A stretch of 27,771 nt of DNA, taken from positions 1 to 27,771 of the forward strand of contig JAFGNQ010000047.1 in NCBI GenBank assembly GCA_016926925.1, read 5' to 3'. Position 1 is the first letter of the stretch. Each line of letters opens with the position of its first letter. The translations under genes were made by a program, and so were the position numbers. The notes below the pieces were generated by a model. It worked only from the letters and a program-made list of their open reading frames with translations. It did not search any database and was not told the DNA's origin. This DNA is from Candidatus Aminicenantota bacterium (GTDB lineage: Bacteria > Acidobacteriota > Aminicenantia > Aminicenantales > Aminicenantaceae). Positions 6,999-14,671 of this stretch are shown in pieces.

Positions 6999-8138
6999 TC
7001 AGAAGTTGGGGATTTGTTTGGGAAAATAATCTCGACAATCCCCCTCCCGATAGACGTCGGCGGTACAGCAGTGCAGGCCGCCGCCGAATGCACTCACGGC
7101 CCCGAACGGAACCGGAATAACTTCGAGCCCGAGCTTATCCAGCAGTTCCATCTGTTTCACTTCCTGCGCATCCACACAGACGGTCTTGGAATCGAGTGTG
7201 AGGGTATTCATGGAAAGCCATGGACTGCAGAATGACAGCGGCGGGTAATCATCGAGTGCCGGTTCGGCGCAGTCGACAACCTCCCAATCATTCTTTTTAA
7301 AGAAATCCAGCATATTTGGTGCCAAAGGATCGCGTTTACGGTTCTTGACAGCCAGTCCCGGGCGGACCAGCACAAAAGTCGCGTCGATATGGATGGGATT
7401 CGTTTCATAAAACCATATCGCATGTATACGGTGGTTGGAAAAATGGCGGCGCAGCCAATCAAGGCCGGATTTATTCGTTACAGAAGAGTTATAGACAAAA
7501 AGATCCTTGCCGGCCCGACCAATGTCAGCCGCATCGAAGCAGGGTTCTTTTTCCGTCAAAACCCAATCCCGATTCTGGACGGCTCGATCTACTTCTTCAT
7601 CGCTTTTGATCTCCCATTTTCTCCAATAGTCCTTCTTGTATGTGTCATCGGTCAATCTTGGTTTGGGTGCCGCTTCCCATCTGAAATGGGGATCTTCCTT
7701 GAAATACTGTTCCAGCAGCGGCCGGAAGCAGAGATATTCGTACCATCGGCTGCGTTGTGACATGGTGGCTTCAAGAATTTCGTTGCCGACGGTCAGCAGC
7801 AAATCGCGCGGTGCGGCACAGCCGAACAAAGTATCCTGCCTCCAGTCCGGTGTTTGAACAACCTGGTTGAAATCCATCGGAGTCGGGCGATCGACGCGGA
7901 TTCCGCGGCTTTCCAATATATGGACCAAATTGTCCAATTGCTCATTGGCTTTTTCTTCCATCTCCTTGGGCAGCAGCCCGAAGGTTCCCAAGGGGAAACT
8001 CTGTTTCGGCCAATTGCGTTCAATGGCCGGCTCAGGGGCTTGGACCACTGTACCATCGGCCTTGCCGACTATGACGTGTTTGAGGGGATCCCATTCGTTC
8101 CAGGAATTGACGACGGTCTTTTGTTTATCGGTATTCAT
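6999..8138 (-). CDS. Arginine:glycine amidinotransferase-like enzyme
   Basis: This 379-residue enzyme belongs to the guanidino-group-modifying superfamily. Members of the amidinotransferase branch move the amidino group from arginine to an amine acceptor, releasing ornithine. Signatures closely resemble animal AGAT: EPCFDAADIGRAGKD (198-212, catalytic Asp), NPIHIDATF (247-255, catalytic His250), WLSMNTLTLD (307-316) and FGGGLHCCTADVYREG (351-366, nucleophile Cys357). All three members of the Asp-His-Cys triad are therefore present. The glycine acceptor is not proved; a bacterial homologue could use another amine, such as a polyamine or amino-sugar. The product would be guanidinoacetate if glycine is used. 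The gene has a good Shine-Dalgarno (AAGGAG) and starts 48 bases after the molybdenum hydroxylase, so it is the last gene of the 12666-to-6999 operon. Confidence 0.9.
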   Translation of the reverse strand: MNTDKQKTVVNSWNEWDPLKHVIVGKADGTVVQAPEPAIERNWPKQSFPLGTFGLLPKEMEEKANEQLDNLVHILESRGIRVDRPTPMDFNQVVQTPDWRQDTLFGCAAPRDLLLTVGNEILEATMSQRSRWYEYLCFRPLLEQYFKEDPHFRWEAAPKPRLTDDTYKKDYWRKWEIKSDEEVDRAVQNRDWVLTEKEPCFDAADIGRAGKDLFVYNSSVTNKSGLDWLRRHFSNHRIHAIWFYETNPIHIDATFVLVRPGLAVKNRKRDPLAPNMLDFFKKNDWEVVDCAEPALDDYPPLSFCSPWLSMNTLTLDSKTVCVDAQEVKQMELLDKLGLEVIPVPFGAVSAFGGGLHCCTADVYREGDCRDYFPKQIPNF

Positions 8139-8186
8139 AATCTACTCCTTATGTTGTTTGCAGTTCAGCGATATGCATGGATACGC

Positions 8187-10616
8187 TTAAAATGTTTCAT
8201 CGATGGACTTTTCCCTCAACGCTTCGAGTATATCCGCCGGCCGGACCGGTATGCGGTCCATCCGGATCCCGATGGCATTATGGACAGCATTCAGAACAGC
8301 CGCAGGCGTGTTAACGAGGGTTCCCTCCGCCAGTCCAGAGGCCCCATACTCCCCGGCTCCCTTCCAAACCTCCAGCAACACAGGTTCAATTAGGGGAATA
8401 TCTTCCATGGCCGGGACCTTATAGTCGATGAAATTAAAGTTTAAAGGAATCCCGGTTCGGCGGTCATAGACAATTTCCTCACAGAGGGTTTCCCCCAGAC
8501 CGATGGTCTGGCCCCCGATCTGCTGCGCTTCGGCACCGGTGGCATTGAGAACAGTACCCGTATCATTGACCACAGCCATCCGCAATACCTTCACCTCGCC
8601 GGTTTCGATATCCACCTCGACTTCGACGAAAGTCGCTTGATACGGCACACCCGTAAGCTCGGGATTGGCACCCCGGCTGACGAATACCGTGATGGGGACA
8701 TACGGAACGTAATCCGCATGCCGCCAGAGCAAGTCCCTCACAGACAAATAGTTCCGGGGATCCGCTTCGGCGAAAACCCGGCCATCATCGACATCCAGAA
8801 GCTTTGCCGACAATTTGAAATGAATCGAAGCCAGATCCAATACTTTCTCTTTGACTTTTGCTGCAACATCGACCATGAGCTCAGCCATCAGAAGACCGAC
8901 GGCACTGTCGGTCTGCACTGCATCCTTTAGGCTGGTGTCTGTATCCACCTTTTCAATCCAACGTATGTCCTGGGGCGTGACACCCAGAAAATCGAGGGAT
9001 TCGGCACAAGCAAGCAGAGCTACATTGTTGGACCCGCTGCCTGTCTCGACAGTCGGCGCCATCAGCAACACACTGAGATCCGGGTTGATCGTAACACCCA
9101 CCTGAATCTCGCCCCGCGGTTTCTCTTCCCATTCGGCATGCCAGCACTGATGGAAAGAAAAACCAAGGCCGCGCTTTTTGCAGCCTTCAAACAGCGGGCC
9201 CTTTCCGGCGGGGTGACGATTTCCCCAACCGATGTGCTCTTTTCCTTCCCGCAGTACGGCTTCCAGGCTGGCATTCGGTTGAGGCAGCCATTCCTGTCCG
9301 AAATTTTTAAGCACGAGCTCAATGGGATCCATACCAAACCTTTCCGCCAACTGATCCACCAGCGGCCCGAACATCTGATTGAACTGAATGTTGCCGGTAC
9401 TGCGCATCATTCCGCTCGGGATGCGGTTGGTGTAGACCATATATCCTTCCATGCGGACGTGAGGAATATGTGCCAGCTGCCTCTCGCAGATCTCGAAAGG
9501 CACATACTTGAGAATGCCGGATGCCTGGTTGGCATGCGCTCCGACATCCGACAACCCATAGAAGGAGGCGGCCCGGATTGTGCCGTCCTGCTTCGCACCC
9601 AACTTTCCCGTCCAGGTGATCTGCAAGCGGGTATCATGAAAATCCTCTCTGCGGGTGTGTTTGTATTTCACGGGTCGCCTTGTTTGTTTCGCCAGTAAGG
9701 CAGTGAAAATAAAAAAGGACTGATCGCCCGTGTTCCAGCGTCCCATCGAGGCACCTAAGTAGGGGCAAATGACACGGACTCTGTGAAGCGGTAGTTCCAA
9801 CATCTCGGCAATCATCATGCGGGTTTGATCCGCTTGGTAGGAATTCGTATGGCAAACTAGCCGATCATCCTCCCAGTAAATCATGCACCCCATCGTATCC
9901 AAACAGGCATGATCGGCATAGTGATGCCTGGATGTCCACTCGACAATGACATCCGATTCGGAAAATCCTTTTTCCACATCGTTTTTCTCATAAAAAACAT
10001 CCTTGGTGCTGACCTCCTCATCCACATCGATATCTTCGTCAGGTCGTCGGGGATCAGCCGGTAGGAGGTTGCCTTGAGGATTGATTTCAGGATGGATGGC
10101 ACATGCACCGGGCTGCAAGGCCGACCGGGAATCCAAATAAAAAGGAAGGACCTCCCATTCAATGTCAATGAGTTTTAAAGCTTTATCGGCAAGCTGTTCT
10201 GTTTCCGCAGCAACGACCGCACCGTTTTTATCTCCATAACAGTGGAAGGTATCGCCCAAGACGTGTTGGTCGTTATAGCGCAGGTTGGCCCACCTGTTAT
10301 AGGGGACCGTACTCCCTACGGATGCCCAGGCATGGGAAGTCGGTTTAAGGGCTCTGATTTCCGGATCAAAACATGTCAGTACCGCCTTGACACCGGGAAG
10401 AGCCTCTGCCTTGCTGGTATCCATCTTCTTTATCCGGGCATGGGGATAGGGACTAGTGAGCACTTTGGCATAGAGCATCCCTGGAAAACGAAGGGGTTGA
10501 CAGAAATCGTCCAGAAATTCGGCCTCTCCCCTAGCCTTTTTCAATCCGTCCGCCAGGCGGGGCACATGTTTCCCGATATATTTACGGGATTTGCGAGATG
10601 TTCCGGGCCGCTTCAT
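8187..10616 (-). CDS. Molybdenum hydroxylase large subunit (xanthine dehydrogenase/aldehyde oxidase family)
   Basis: This 809-residue molybdopterin-binding subunit belongs to enzymes that hydroxylate aldehydes, purines or N-heterocycles using water. The N-terminal part (about 15-150) is the a/b hammerhead domain, recognisable by GEAEFLDD, MLYAKVLTSPYPHARI and LPGVKAVLT. Molybdopterin-binding regions follow, including the segments around TGSGSNNVALLACAE and GGQTIGLGETLCEE. Near the C-terminus KGAGEYGASGLAEG carries the likely catalytic Glu756. The usual partners, a small 2x[2Fe-2S] subunit and an FAD subunit, are not encoded next to it and no cysteine-rich extension is fused. Electrons must therefore leave through a subunit encoded elsewhere, or the enzyme is unusual. 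Its ATG overlaps the stop of the 50-codon ORF (ATGA), indicating translational coupling within the operon. The substrate is unknown. Confidence 0.9.
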   Translation of the reverse strand: MKRPGTSRKSRKYIGKHVPRLADGLKKARGEAEFLDDFCQPLRFPGMLYAKVLTSPYPHARIKKMDTSKAEALPGVKAVLTCFDPEIRALKPTSHAWASVGSTVPYNRWANLRYNDQHVLGDTFHCYGDKNGAVVAAETEQLADKALKLIDIEWEVLPFYLDSRSALQPGACAIHPEINPQGNLLPADPRRPDEDIDVDEEVSTKDVFYEKNDVEKGFSESDVIVEWTSRHHYADHACLDTMGCMIYWEDDRLVCHTNSYQADQTRMMIAEMLELPLHRVRVICPYLGASMGRWNTGDQSFFIFTALLAKQTRRPVKYKHTRREDFHDTRLQITWTGKLGAKQDGTIRAASFYGLSDVGAHANQASGILKYVPFEICERQLAHIPHVRMEGYMVYTNRIPSGMMRSTGNIQFNQMFGPLVDQLAERFGMDPIELVLKNFGQEWLPQPNASLEAVLREGKEHIGWGNRHPAGKGPLFEGCKKRGLGFSFHQCWHAEWEEKPRGEIQVGVTINPDLSVLLMAPTVETGSGSNNVALLACAESLDFLGVTPQDIRWIEKVDTDTSLKDAVQTDSAVGLLMAELMVDVAAKVKEKVLDLASIHFKLSAKLLDVDDGRVFAEADPRNYLSVRDLLWRHADYVPYVPITVFVSRGANPELTGVPYQATFVEVEVDIETGEVKVLRMAVVNDTGTVLNATGAEAQQIGGQTIGLGETLCEEIVYDRRTGIPLNFNFIDYKVPAMEDIPLIEPVLLEVWKGAGEYGASGLAEGTLVNTPAAVLNAVHNAIGIRMDRIPVRPADILEALREKSIDETF

Positions 10617-10765
10617 TTGCCGTCACCTCTGTCCTTGAGAGCACATCCGCCTGTTCCGCCGGGCGGATATTTTTTTTTCGCATCAAACGTGTACCGGCTG
10701 TGGTTGTCCTGAAATCGCCGAGTCTTCAATACGACCTGCTCCCAATAATAAAAAATATAACTCAT
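10613..10765 (-). CDS. Small 50-residue ORF coupled by ATGA overlaps between AOR and Mo-hydroxylase genes
   Basis: A 50-codon frame starts at ATG 10765 and ends at TGA 10615-10613. The start overlaps the aldehyde oxidoreductase stop as ATGA, and the stop overlaps the Mo-hydroxylase start as ATGA. Two exact four-base overlaps in a row are a strong sign of a translated, coupled gene. Without it a non-coding gap of about 145 bases would separate the two large genes. The product starts MSYIFYYWEQ, has an aromatic N-terminus, a basic middle (KTRR, DAKKKYPP) and a glycine-rich end with one cysteine (PPGGTGGC, Cys41). I recognise no family. It lacks the cysteine spacing of a [2Fe-2S] subunit and does not end in Gly-Gly like a MoaD/ThiS protein. 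It may be a small accessory subunit or a degraded remnant of one. Confidence 0.5.
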   Translation of the reverse strand: MSYIFYYWEQVVLKTRRFQDNHSRYTFDAKKKYPPGGTGGCALKDRGDGK

Positions 10766-12666
10766 CCCGGATTTCTATCTTCCGGAACAGCCCATTCCAA
10801 GTCAAGTTCTTCCAATTTTTTCGGAGTGGGCACACCTGTGACTTTATCCCAACCGGCCATCTCGTAATATGCCTCTCTGGCGCTCCGGAATTGATCCCCA
10901 TCGAGAGTCGCTCCATCTGTGATCCCCCCTTTCAGCGGCCGGAAAAATTTTTCCGGCAGCCGATCATCGTCCCTGCCGAACCCTTCGCGAACATTGAACA
11001 TACGCATCATGTTTATCCTTCGCTCTCCTACCTGGATCAACTCACGCAGAGAAACATCCCAACCTGTCACGGCACTGACGAACTCGACTATTTGGGATGG
11101 ACCATAGAGCTGCCAGCTGGGACCGAAAACAAATTGGCACAGGTTAAGGCAATCCAACGCGCTGTAGAGGCATTGCGTTTTGAAGGCAAAAAGCACTTTT
11201 TCCTCGTCCAGGACATGCGGAGGACGCGGATTCACCAATCCCAAATCAGCAAGGCGCTCCAGGAATCCCAAATCCGGATCATAGGATTCATCGTGTTCGC
11301 TCGATTGATGATCCGGACCGAAGGGACATACGGCATAGATGAGAGCCAGGGATCTTTTAACCTGGGGCATATGAGCCGGTATCTCCTTTCTTTTTATCGT
11401 TACAAGATAATCCCGGCTTCCTCTTCCGATGAATTCGGCGGCTCGTGCCGATCCCTCAGCCAAAAGATCTCCGAACCCTTCACGCCGGGCTATCATCTCC
11501 GTCATCTTCACCATGGCAAGCGCGTTGCCGAAAGAAAGTCGGATACCCCCTGTATCCCTCTCATTTATGATTCCCGCCTCAAAGCACTCCATAGCCCAGG
11601 CAATGGTCGCCCCACAGGAAATGGTGTCCACCCCATACCTGTTGCAGATCTCATTGGCTTTGGCGATGGCTTTGAGATCGTCGACGCAACAATAGGACCC
11701 AAAAGTAGCGATTGTTTCGTATTCCGGAGCCCCGAACCGGGAATCGACGACAAACGGTCCATTCTTTACTTCGACTTCCCTTTTACACCGCACGGCACAA
11801 CCGAAGCAGCTGGTTCGCTTTTTGACCAGAGTTTCGTTCATACGCTGTCCTGAAATCGCCTCAAAACCGTCATAAACGCCGCTGCTGTAATTTCTTGTCG
11901 GGAGACCCCCGGTCTGGTTCTGGTATGGGATGACTTCCGAAGTGCCCAATAAAGCCAATCCGGCTACGCCGGAATTATCTACATTTCGGACTCCCCACTG
12001 AGCCAGCTCTCTAACTTTCAACTCATCCGCTACAACGGGGCGTGCACGGCCTCGCACGGCGACGGCCCGTAAATTCTTGGAGGCTAAGACAGCTCCGAGT
12101 CCGGTTCGACCGTTAGCTCGACTGCACATATTGATCAAAGAAGCATACCGCACTTTTTTTTCGCCGGCAGGTCCACACTGAAGAACCTGAACTCTCGAGT
12201 CTCCCAACTTCTGACGGATAATGGTTTCCACCTCGCCCGTCTCTTTTCCCCATAAACGACTGGCATCCCGCAATTCCGCACTGTTGTCGTGAAGCCAGAG
12301 ATACACGGGACGAGCCGACCGCCCCGTTATAACCGCGGCATCGAAGCCGGAAAACTTCATCTCTGCCGGCCAGAACCCCCCGCATTGAGAATCCCCGATA
12401 GCACCGGTCAGGGGAGATTTGGCCACCGCAGTCATGCGGCTTTGACCGGAAACAGGCACTCCCGTTAAAACGCTCAAAGCCAGGACCAATGTGTTTTCAG
12501 GGCCGAAAGGATCGGATCGCGGAGGAGTTTTGGTGAGCACATAGAAAAGCCCGAGAGCACTTCCCCCCATATATTTTCTGTAAAATGCTTCCTCAGGTTC
12601 TTCTACACGAAAAACACCCTTAGTCAGATCGACATGCAGGATTTTTCTGTGGAATCCAAATGGCAT
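10762..12666 (-). CDS. Aldehyde ferredoxin oxidoreductase family tungsten-pterin enzyme
   Basis: This is a 634-residue oxidoreductase from the ATG at 12666. The family holds a tungsten (or molybdenum) bis-pterin and one [4Fe-4S] cluster and typically oxidises aldehydes to carboxylates with ferredoxin as acceptor. The N-terminus MPFGFHRKILHVDLTKG matches the family start. Cluster ligands are CFGCAVRC (Cys287, Cys290, Cys294) and a distant Cys510 in LDCLNLCQF, close to the 288/291/295/494 pattern of the Pyrococcus furiosus enzyme. APEYETIATFGS and EIPAHMPQVKRSLALIYA are also typical. A GTG at 12741 would add 25 residues that do not fit the family; I prefer the ATG although its Shine-Dalgarno (taagg) is weak. 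It is the first gene of the operon running to 6999 and overlaps the next small ORF by four bases. The substrate is unknown; amino-aldehydes are plausible from context. Confidence 0.9.
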   Translation of the reverse strand: MPFGFHRKILHVDLTKGVFRVEEPEEAFYRKYMGGSALGLFYVLTKTPPRSDPFGPENTLVLALSVLTGVPVSGQSRMTAVAKSPLTGAIGDSQCGGFWPAEMKFSGFDAAVITGRSARPVYLWLHDNSAELRDASRLWGKETGEVETIIRQKLGDSRVQVLQCGPAGEKKVRYASLINMCSRANGRTGLGAVLASKNLRAVAVRGRARPVVADELKVRELAQWGVRNVDNSGVAGLALLGTSEVIPYQNQTGGLPTRNYSSGVYDGFEAISGQRMNETLVKKRTSCFGCAVRCKREVEVKNGPFVVDSRFGAPEYETIATFGSYCCVDDLKAIAKANEICNRYGVDTISCGATIAWAMECFEAGIINERDTGGIRLSFGNALAMVKMTEMIARREGFGDLLAEGSARAAEFIGRGSRDYLVTIKRKEIPAHMPQVKRSLALIYAVCPFGPDHQSSEHDESYDPDLGFLERLADLGLVNPRPPHVLDEEKVLFAFKTQCLYSALDCLNLCQFVFGPSWQLYGPSQIVEFVSAVTGWDVSLRELIQVGERRINMMRMFNVREGFGRDDDRLPEKFFRPLKGGITDGATLDGDQFRSAREAYYEMAGWDKVTGVPTPKKLEELDLEWAVPEDRNPG

Positions 12667-12794
12667 TTGCCTTAGCTCACTCTCATCTTCGAAAATGGAT
12701 ACTTCATTGTATGAAGTTATTTCGAATTTGTAAATTTTCACTCTTCTCTTTAATCATTTTTTTTTCTATGATAGTGTTAAAAACAAGTGCCCTA

Positions 12795-12800
12795 TATAAT
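12795..12800 (+). promoter_or_regulatory. Candidate -10 box of the APC permease gene
   Basis: A perfect TATAAT lies in the AT-rich gap between the divergent aldehyde oxidoreductase and permease genes, 108 bases before the permease start. No convincing -35 hexamer is seen 16-18 bases upstream (TAGTGT at best), so this is a weak call. Confidence 0.3.
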
Positions 12801-12907
12801 TACAGCAGAACAAATTCAAGTAAATCGTCAAAACATTTTTCTTAAATCAGAAGAGAAGCTATGCATATTTGAAAAGATAAAGCGGAGGCAGAAGATTCGA
12901 CATCCGG

Positions 12908-14338
12908 ATGAGGTCCATTGCTGCGTTCGATAAAAAAGACATGAAGGCTCCTAAGAAATTAAGGCTTTTTGATATCGTATTGTTCAACGTCTGCGCCATC
13001 GTGGGGCTGGATACTATCGGGGCCGGTGCCGGCATGGGCGTGAGCGGCATGACCTGGCGCCTTCTGGGAATTCTGTTCTTTTTTGTTCCCTACGGATTCG
13101 TCTCTGCGGAATTGGGCTCAACATGGCCCAGGGCTGGAGGGATCTATGTTTGGACGAAGAAAGCATACGGTGACTTCTGGGGCACTATGGTCTCCTGGTT
13201 GTACTGGATCAATGTCGTCTACTGGATGCCGTCTATTTATGTGACCTTTGCCGCTGTTTTCACTTCAGTTTTTTTTCCGGAGCTTCCGTCGAACGCTCAA
13301 ACCTTTCTCCAGATCATCATAGGAATCCTCTTGATCTGGTTTACTGTTTTCCTGGGGATCAAAAACATCACAGTGAGTGATTTCGTCACCAATACCGGCG
13401 CGGTCATCAAAACTCTCCTGTTTCTCTCGCTGGGCATATTCGGAGTCGTCTATGCCTTGAAGTTCAAGATGGCCAACAGCTTCGCTTTGACTAACTGGAA
13501 AATAACCTGGGATTCGACTGTGGCGCTAGCACCGGTCATCGTTTACAACTTTATGGGCTTCGAACTGGTCAGCAGTTTTTCCGACAAATTGAAATCCCCT
13601 AAAAAAGATATCCCCAGGGCCATCATGCTGGGCGGAGCCTTGATATCGTTGTTGTACATCGTCTCCGCATTCGGAGTTCTTTCCATATTCCGGGTCGAAG
13701 ACATCAACATCGTCACAGGGGTAAGCGATTCTCTGAAGATTCTTGTCGCCAAAACACTGGGAGAGAATTTTTCCTGGTTCTTCTACTTTTTGATTGTATG
13801 CTTTTTGTCGGGTTTATTCGCCTTTATGTTCTCCTGGACCCTTGGTTCCAACTGCGTTATTTCCGAAACCGGACTGGATAAAAAGGCTAAAATCCTGGGA
13901 CACAGGCATCCTAAATACGACTCTCCGGATTATGCCTTTTACGTAATGGGATTCGTGGCAAGCCTGCTTCTGATCGGCAATTACATCGGGATGAAAAACG
14001 TACAGCAGATCTTTTGGACCATCTTCGCTCTCTCTTCCATACTTTTTCTGATTCCCTATTTGTTCATGTTCCCGGCGGTGGTGAAACTCAGGCGGCTAGA
14101 GCCTGATACCGAAAGGCCATACAGGGTTCCGGGGGGGAAGATCGGGCTCTGGATTTCGGTCGTGCTCGGAGAATTGTTTTTGCTGATTGCGGTCGTGTTT
14201 TTCTTTGTGCCTCCGGAGAGCACAAAAAATGTTCTCAGGTATGAGATCTCCTTAATCACAGGCATAGCGGTCACCATAGCGGTCGGCCTTTTCATTTACT
14301 TTAAAAGCAAAAAGAAAACACTTGTGTCCGATCACTGA
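12908..14338 (+). CDS. APC-superfamily amino acid/polyamine permease
   Basis: This 476-residue integral membrane transporter has about 12 hydrophobic segments. The N-terminal KLRLFDIVLFNVCAIVG and the motif WPRAGGIYVWTKKAYG (about 75-90) are hallmarks of the amino acid-polyamine-organocation superfamily, whose members import amino acids or polyamines, or exchange them. FMGFELVSSFSDKLKSPKKDIPRA (about 216-239) is the conserved region after TM6, and PYRVPGGKIGLW lies near the C-terminus. The substrate cannot be read from sequence. Its position between an aldehyde oxidoreductase/amidinotransferase operon and a putrescine aminotransferase gene suggests a polyamine or amino acid such as putrescine, arginine or ornithine. 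The start is uncertain: ATG 12908 has no close Shine-Dalgarno and ATG 12941 is an alternative. A basic C-terminal tail (KSKKKT) ends the protein. Confidence 0.92.
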   Translation: MRSIAAFDKKDMKAPKKLRLFDIVLFNVCAIVGLDTIGAGAGMGVSGMTWRLLGILFFFVPYGFVSAELGSTWPRAGGIYVWTKKAYGDFWGTMVSWLYWINVVYWMPSIYVTFAAVFTSVFFPELPSNAQTFLQIIIGILLIWFTVFLGIKNITVSDFVTNTGAVIKTLLFLSLGIFGVVYALKFKMANSFALTNWKITWDSTVALAPVIVYNFMGFELVSSFSDKLKSPKKDIPRAIMLGGALISLLYIVSAFGVLSIFRVEDINIVTGVSDSLKILVAKTLGENFSWFFYFLIVCFLSGLFAFMFSWTLGSNCVISETGLDKKAKILGHRHPKYDSPDYAFYVMGFVASLLLIGNYIGMKNVQQIFWTIFALSSILFLIPYLFMFPAVVKLRRLEPDTERPYRVPGGKIGLWISVVLGELFLLIAVVFFFVPPESTKNVLRYEISLITGIAVTIAVGLFIYFKSKKKTLVSDH

Positions 14339-14671
14339 CATCCTCTCGCTCAAAATATGCGCATATAATCCTTACACCGCTAGCAACCCCTTTTCCTTTA
14401 AGAGATTTACAAGCAAACTTTTTTGCTTTGAATATTTTCGGATAGCTGATTCCCAAATCCGAGATTGGGAATATTCCTTTTGTTATAATATATTACATTT
14501 GGCCATTTTTTCGCAGTTAATCTGGAAGTGCTCATCTAAAGGTTAAAAGCCACTCCCCGGATTGAATCCTGGGGGATACAGGCACCATTCAACCGCCATG
14601 TTTAAAAGCGCGGAGTTTTCTTCAGGATCGAAATGGACCGGACCTGAAGCTTCCTATCCATTTTCTCCAGA
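14339..14671. other. Non-coding gap between convergent permease and aminotransferase genes
   Basis: This stretch of 333 bases has no supportable gene. It holds a hairpin AAGCAAA/TTTGCTT (14411-14417 and 14422-14428, loop CTTT), a second one ATTCCCAA/TTGGGAAT (14449-14456 and 14465-14472, loop of 8), and CTTCAGG/CCTGAAG (14620-14626 and 14643-14649) close to the aminotransferase stop. Together these probably terminate transcription from both sides. A 74-codon forward frame across it has no Shine-Dalgarno and no recognisable protein features. Confidence 0.5.
14411..14428 (+). terminator. Probable terminator hairpin after the APC permease
   Basis: AAGCAAA pairs with TTTGCTT around CTTT, 72 bases after the permease stop. 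It is AT-rich and lacks a clean T-tract, so a weak terminator; the ATTCCCAA/TTGGGAAT stem at 14449-14472 may assist. Confidence 0.3.

Noticed and set aside
10891..11853. Long open frame on the plus strand (320 codons)
   Set aside because: Antisense to the aldehyde oxidoreductase gene, with no family motifs; a shadow of that gene's codon pattern.
14322..14546. 74-codon forward frame after the permease
   Set aside because: No Shine-Dalgarno, no domain, and it runs through terminator-like hairpins.
14547..14600. tRNA-like T-arm (GGATTGAATCC) in the gap before patA
   Set aside because: No matching acceptor, D-arm or anticodon arm could be drawn; it is only an imperfect CCCC/GGGG hairpin.
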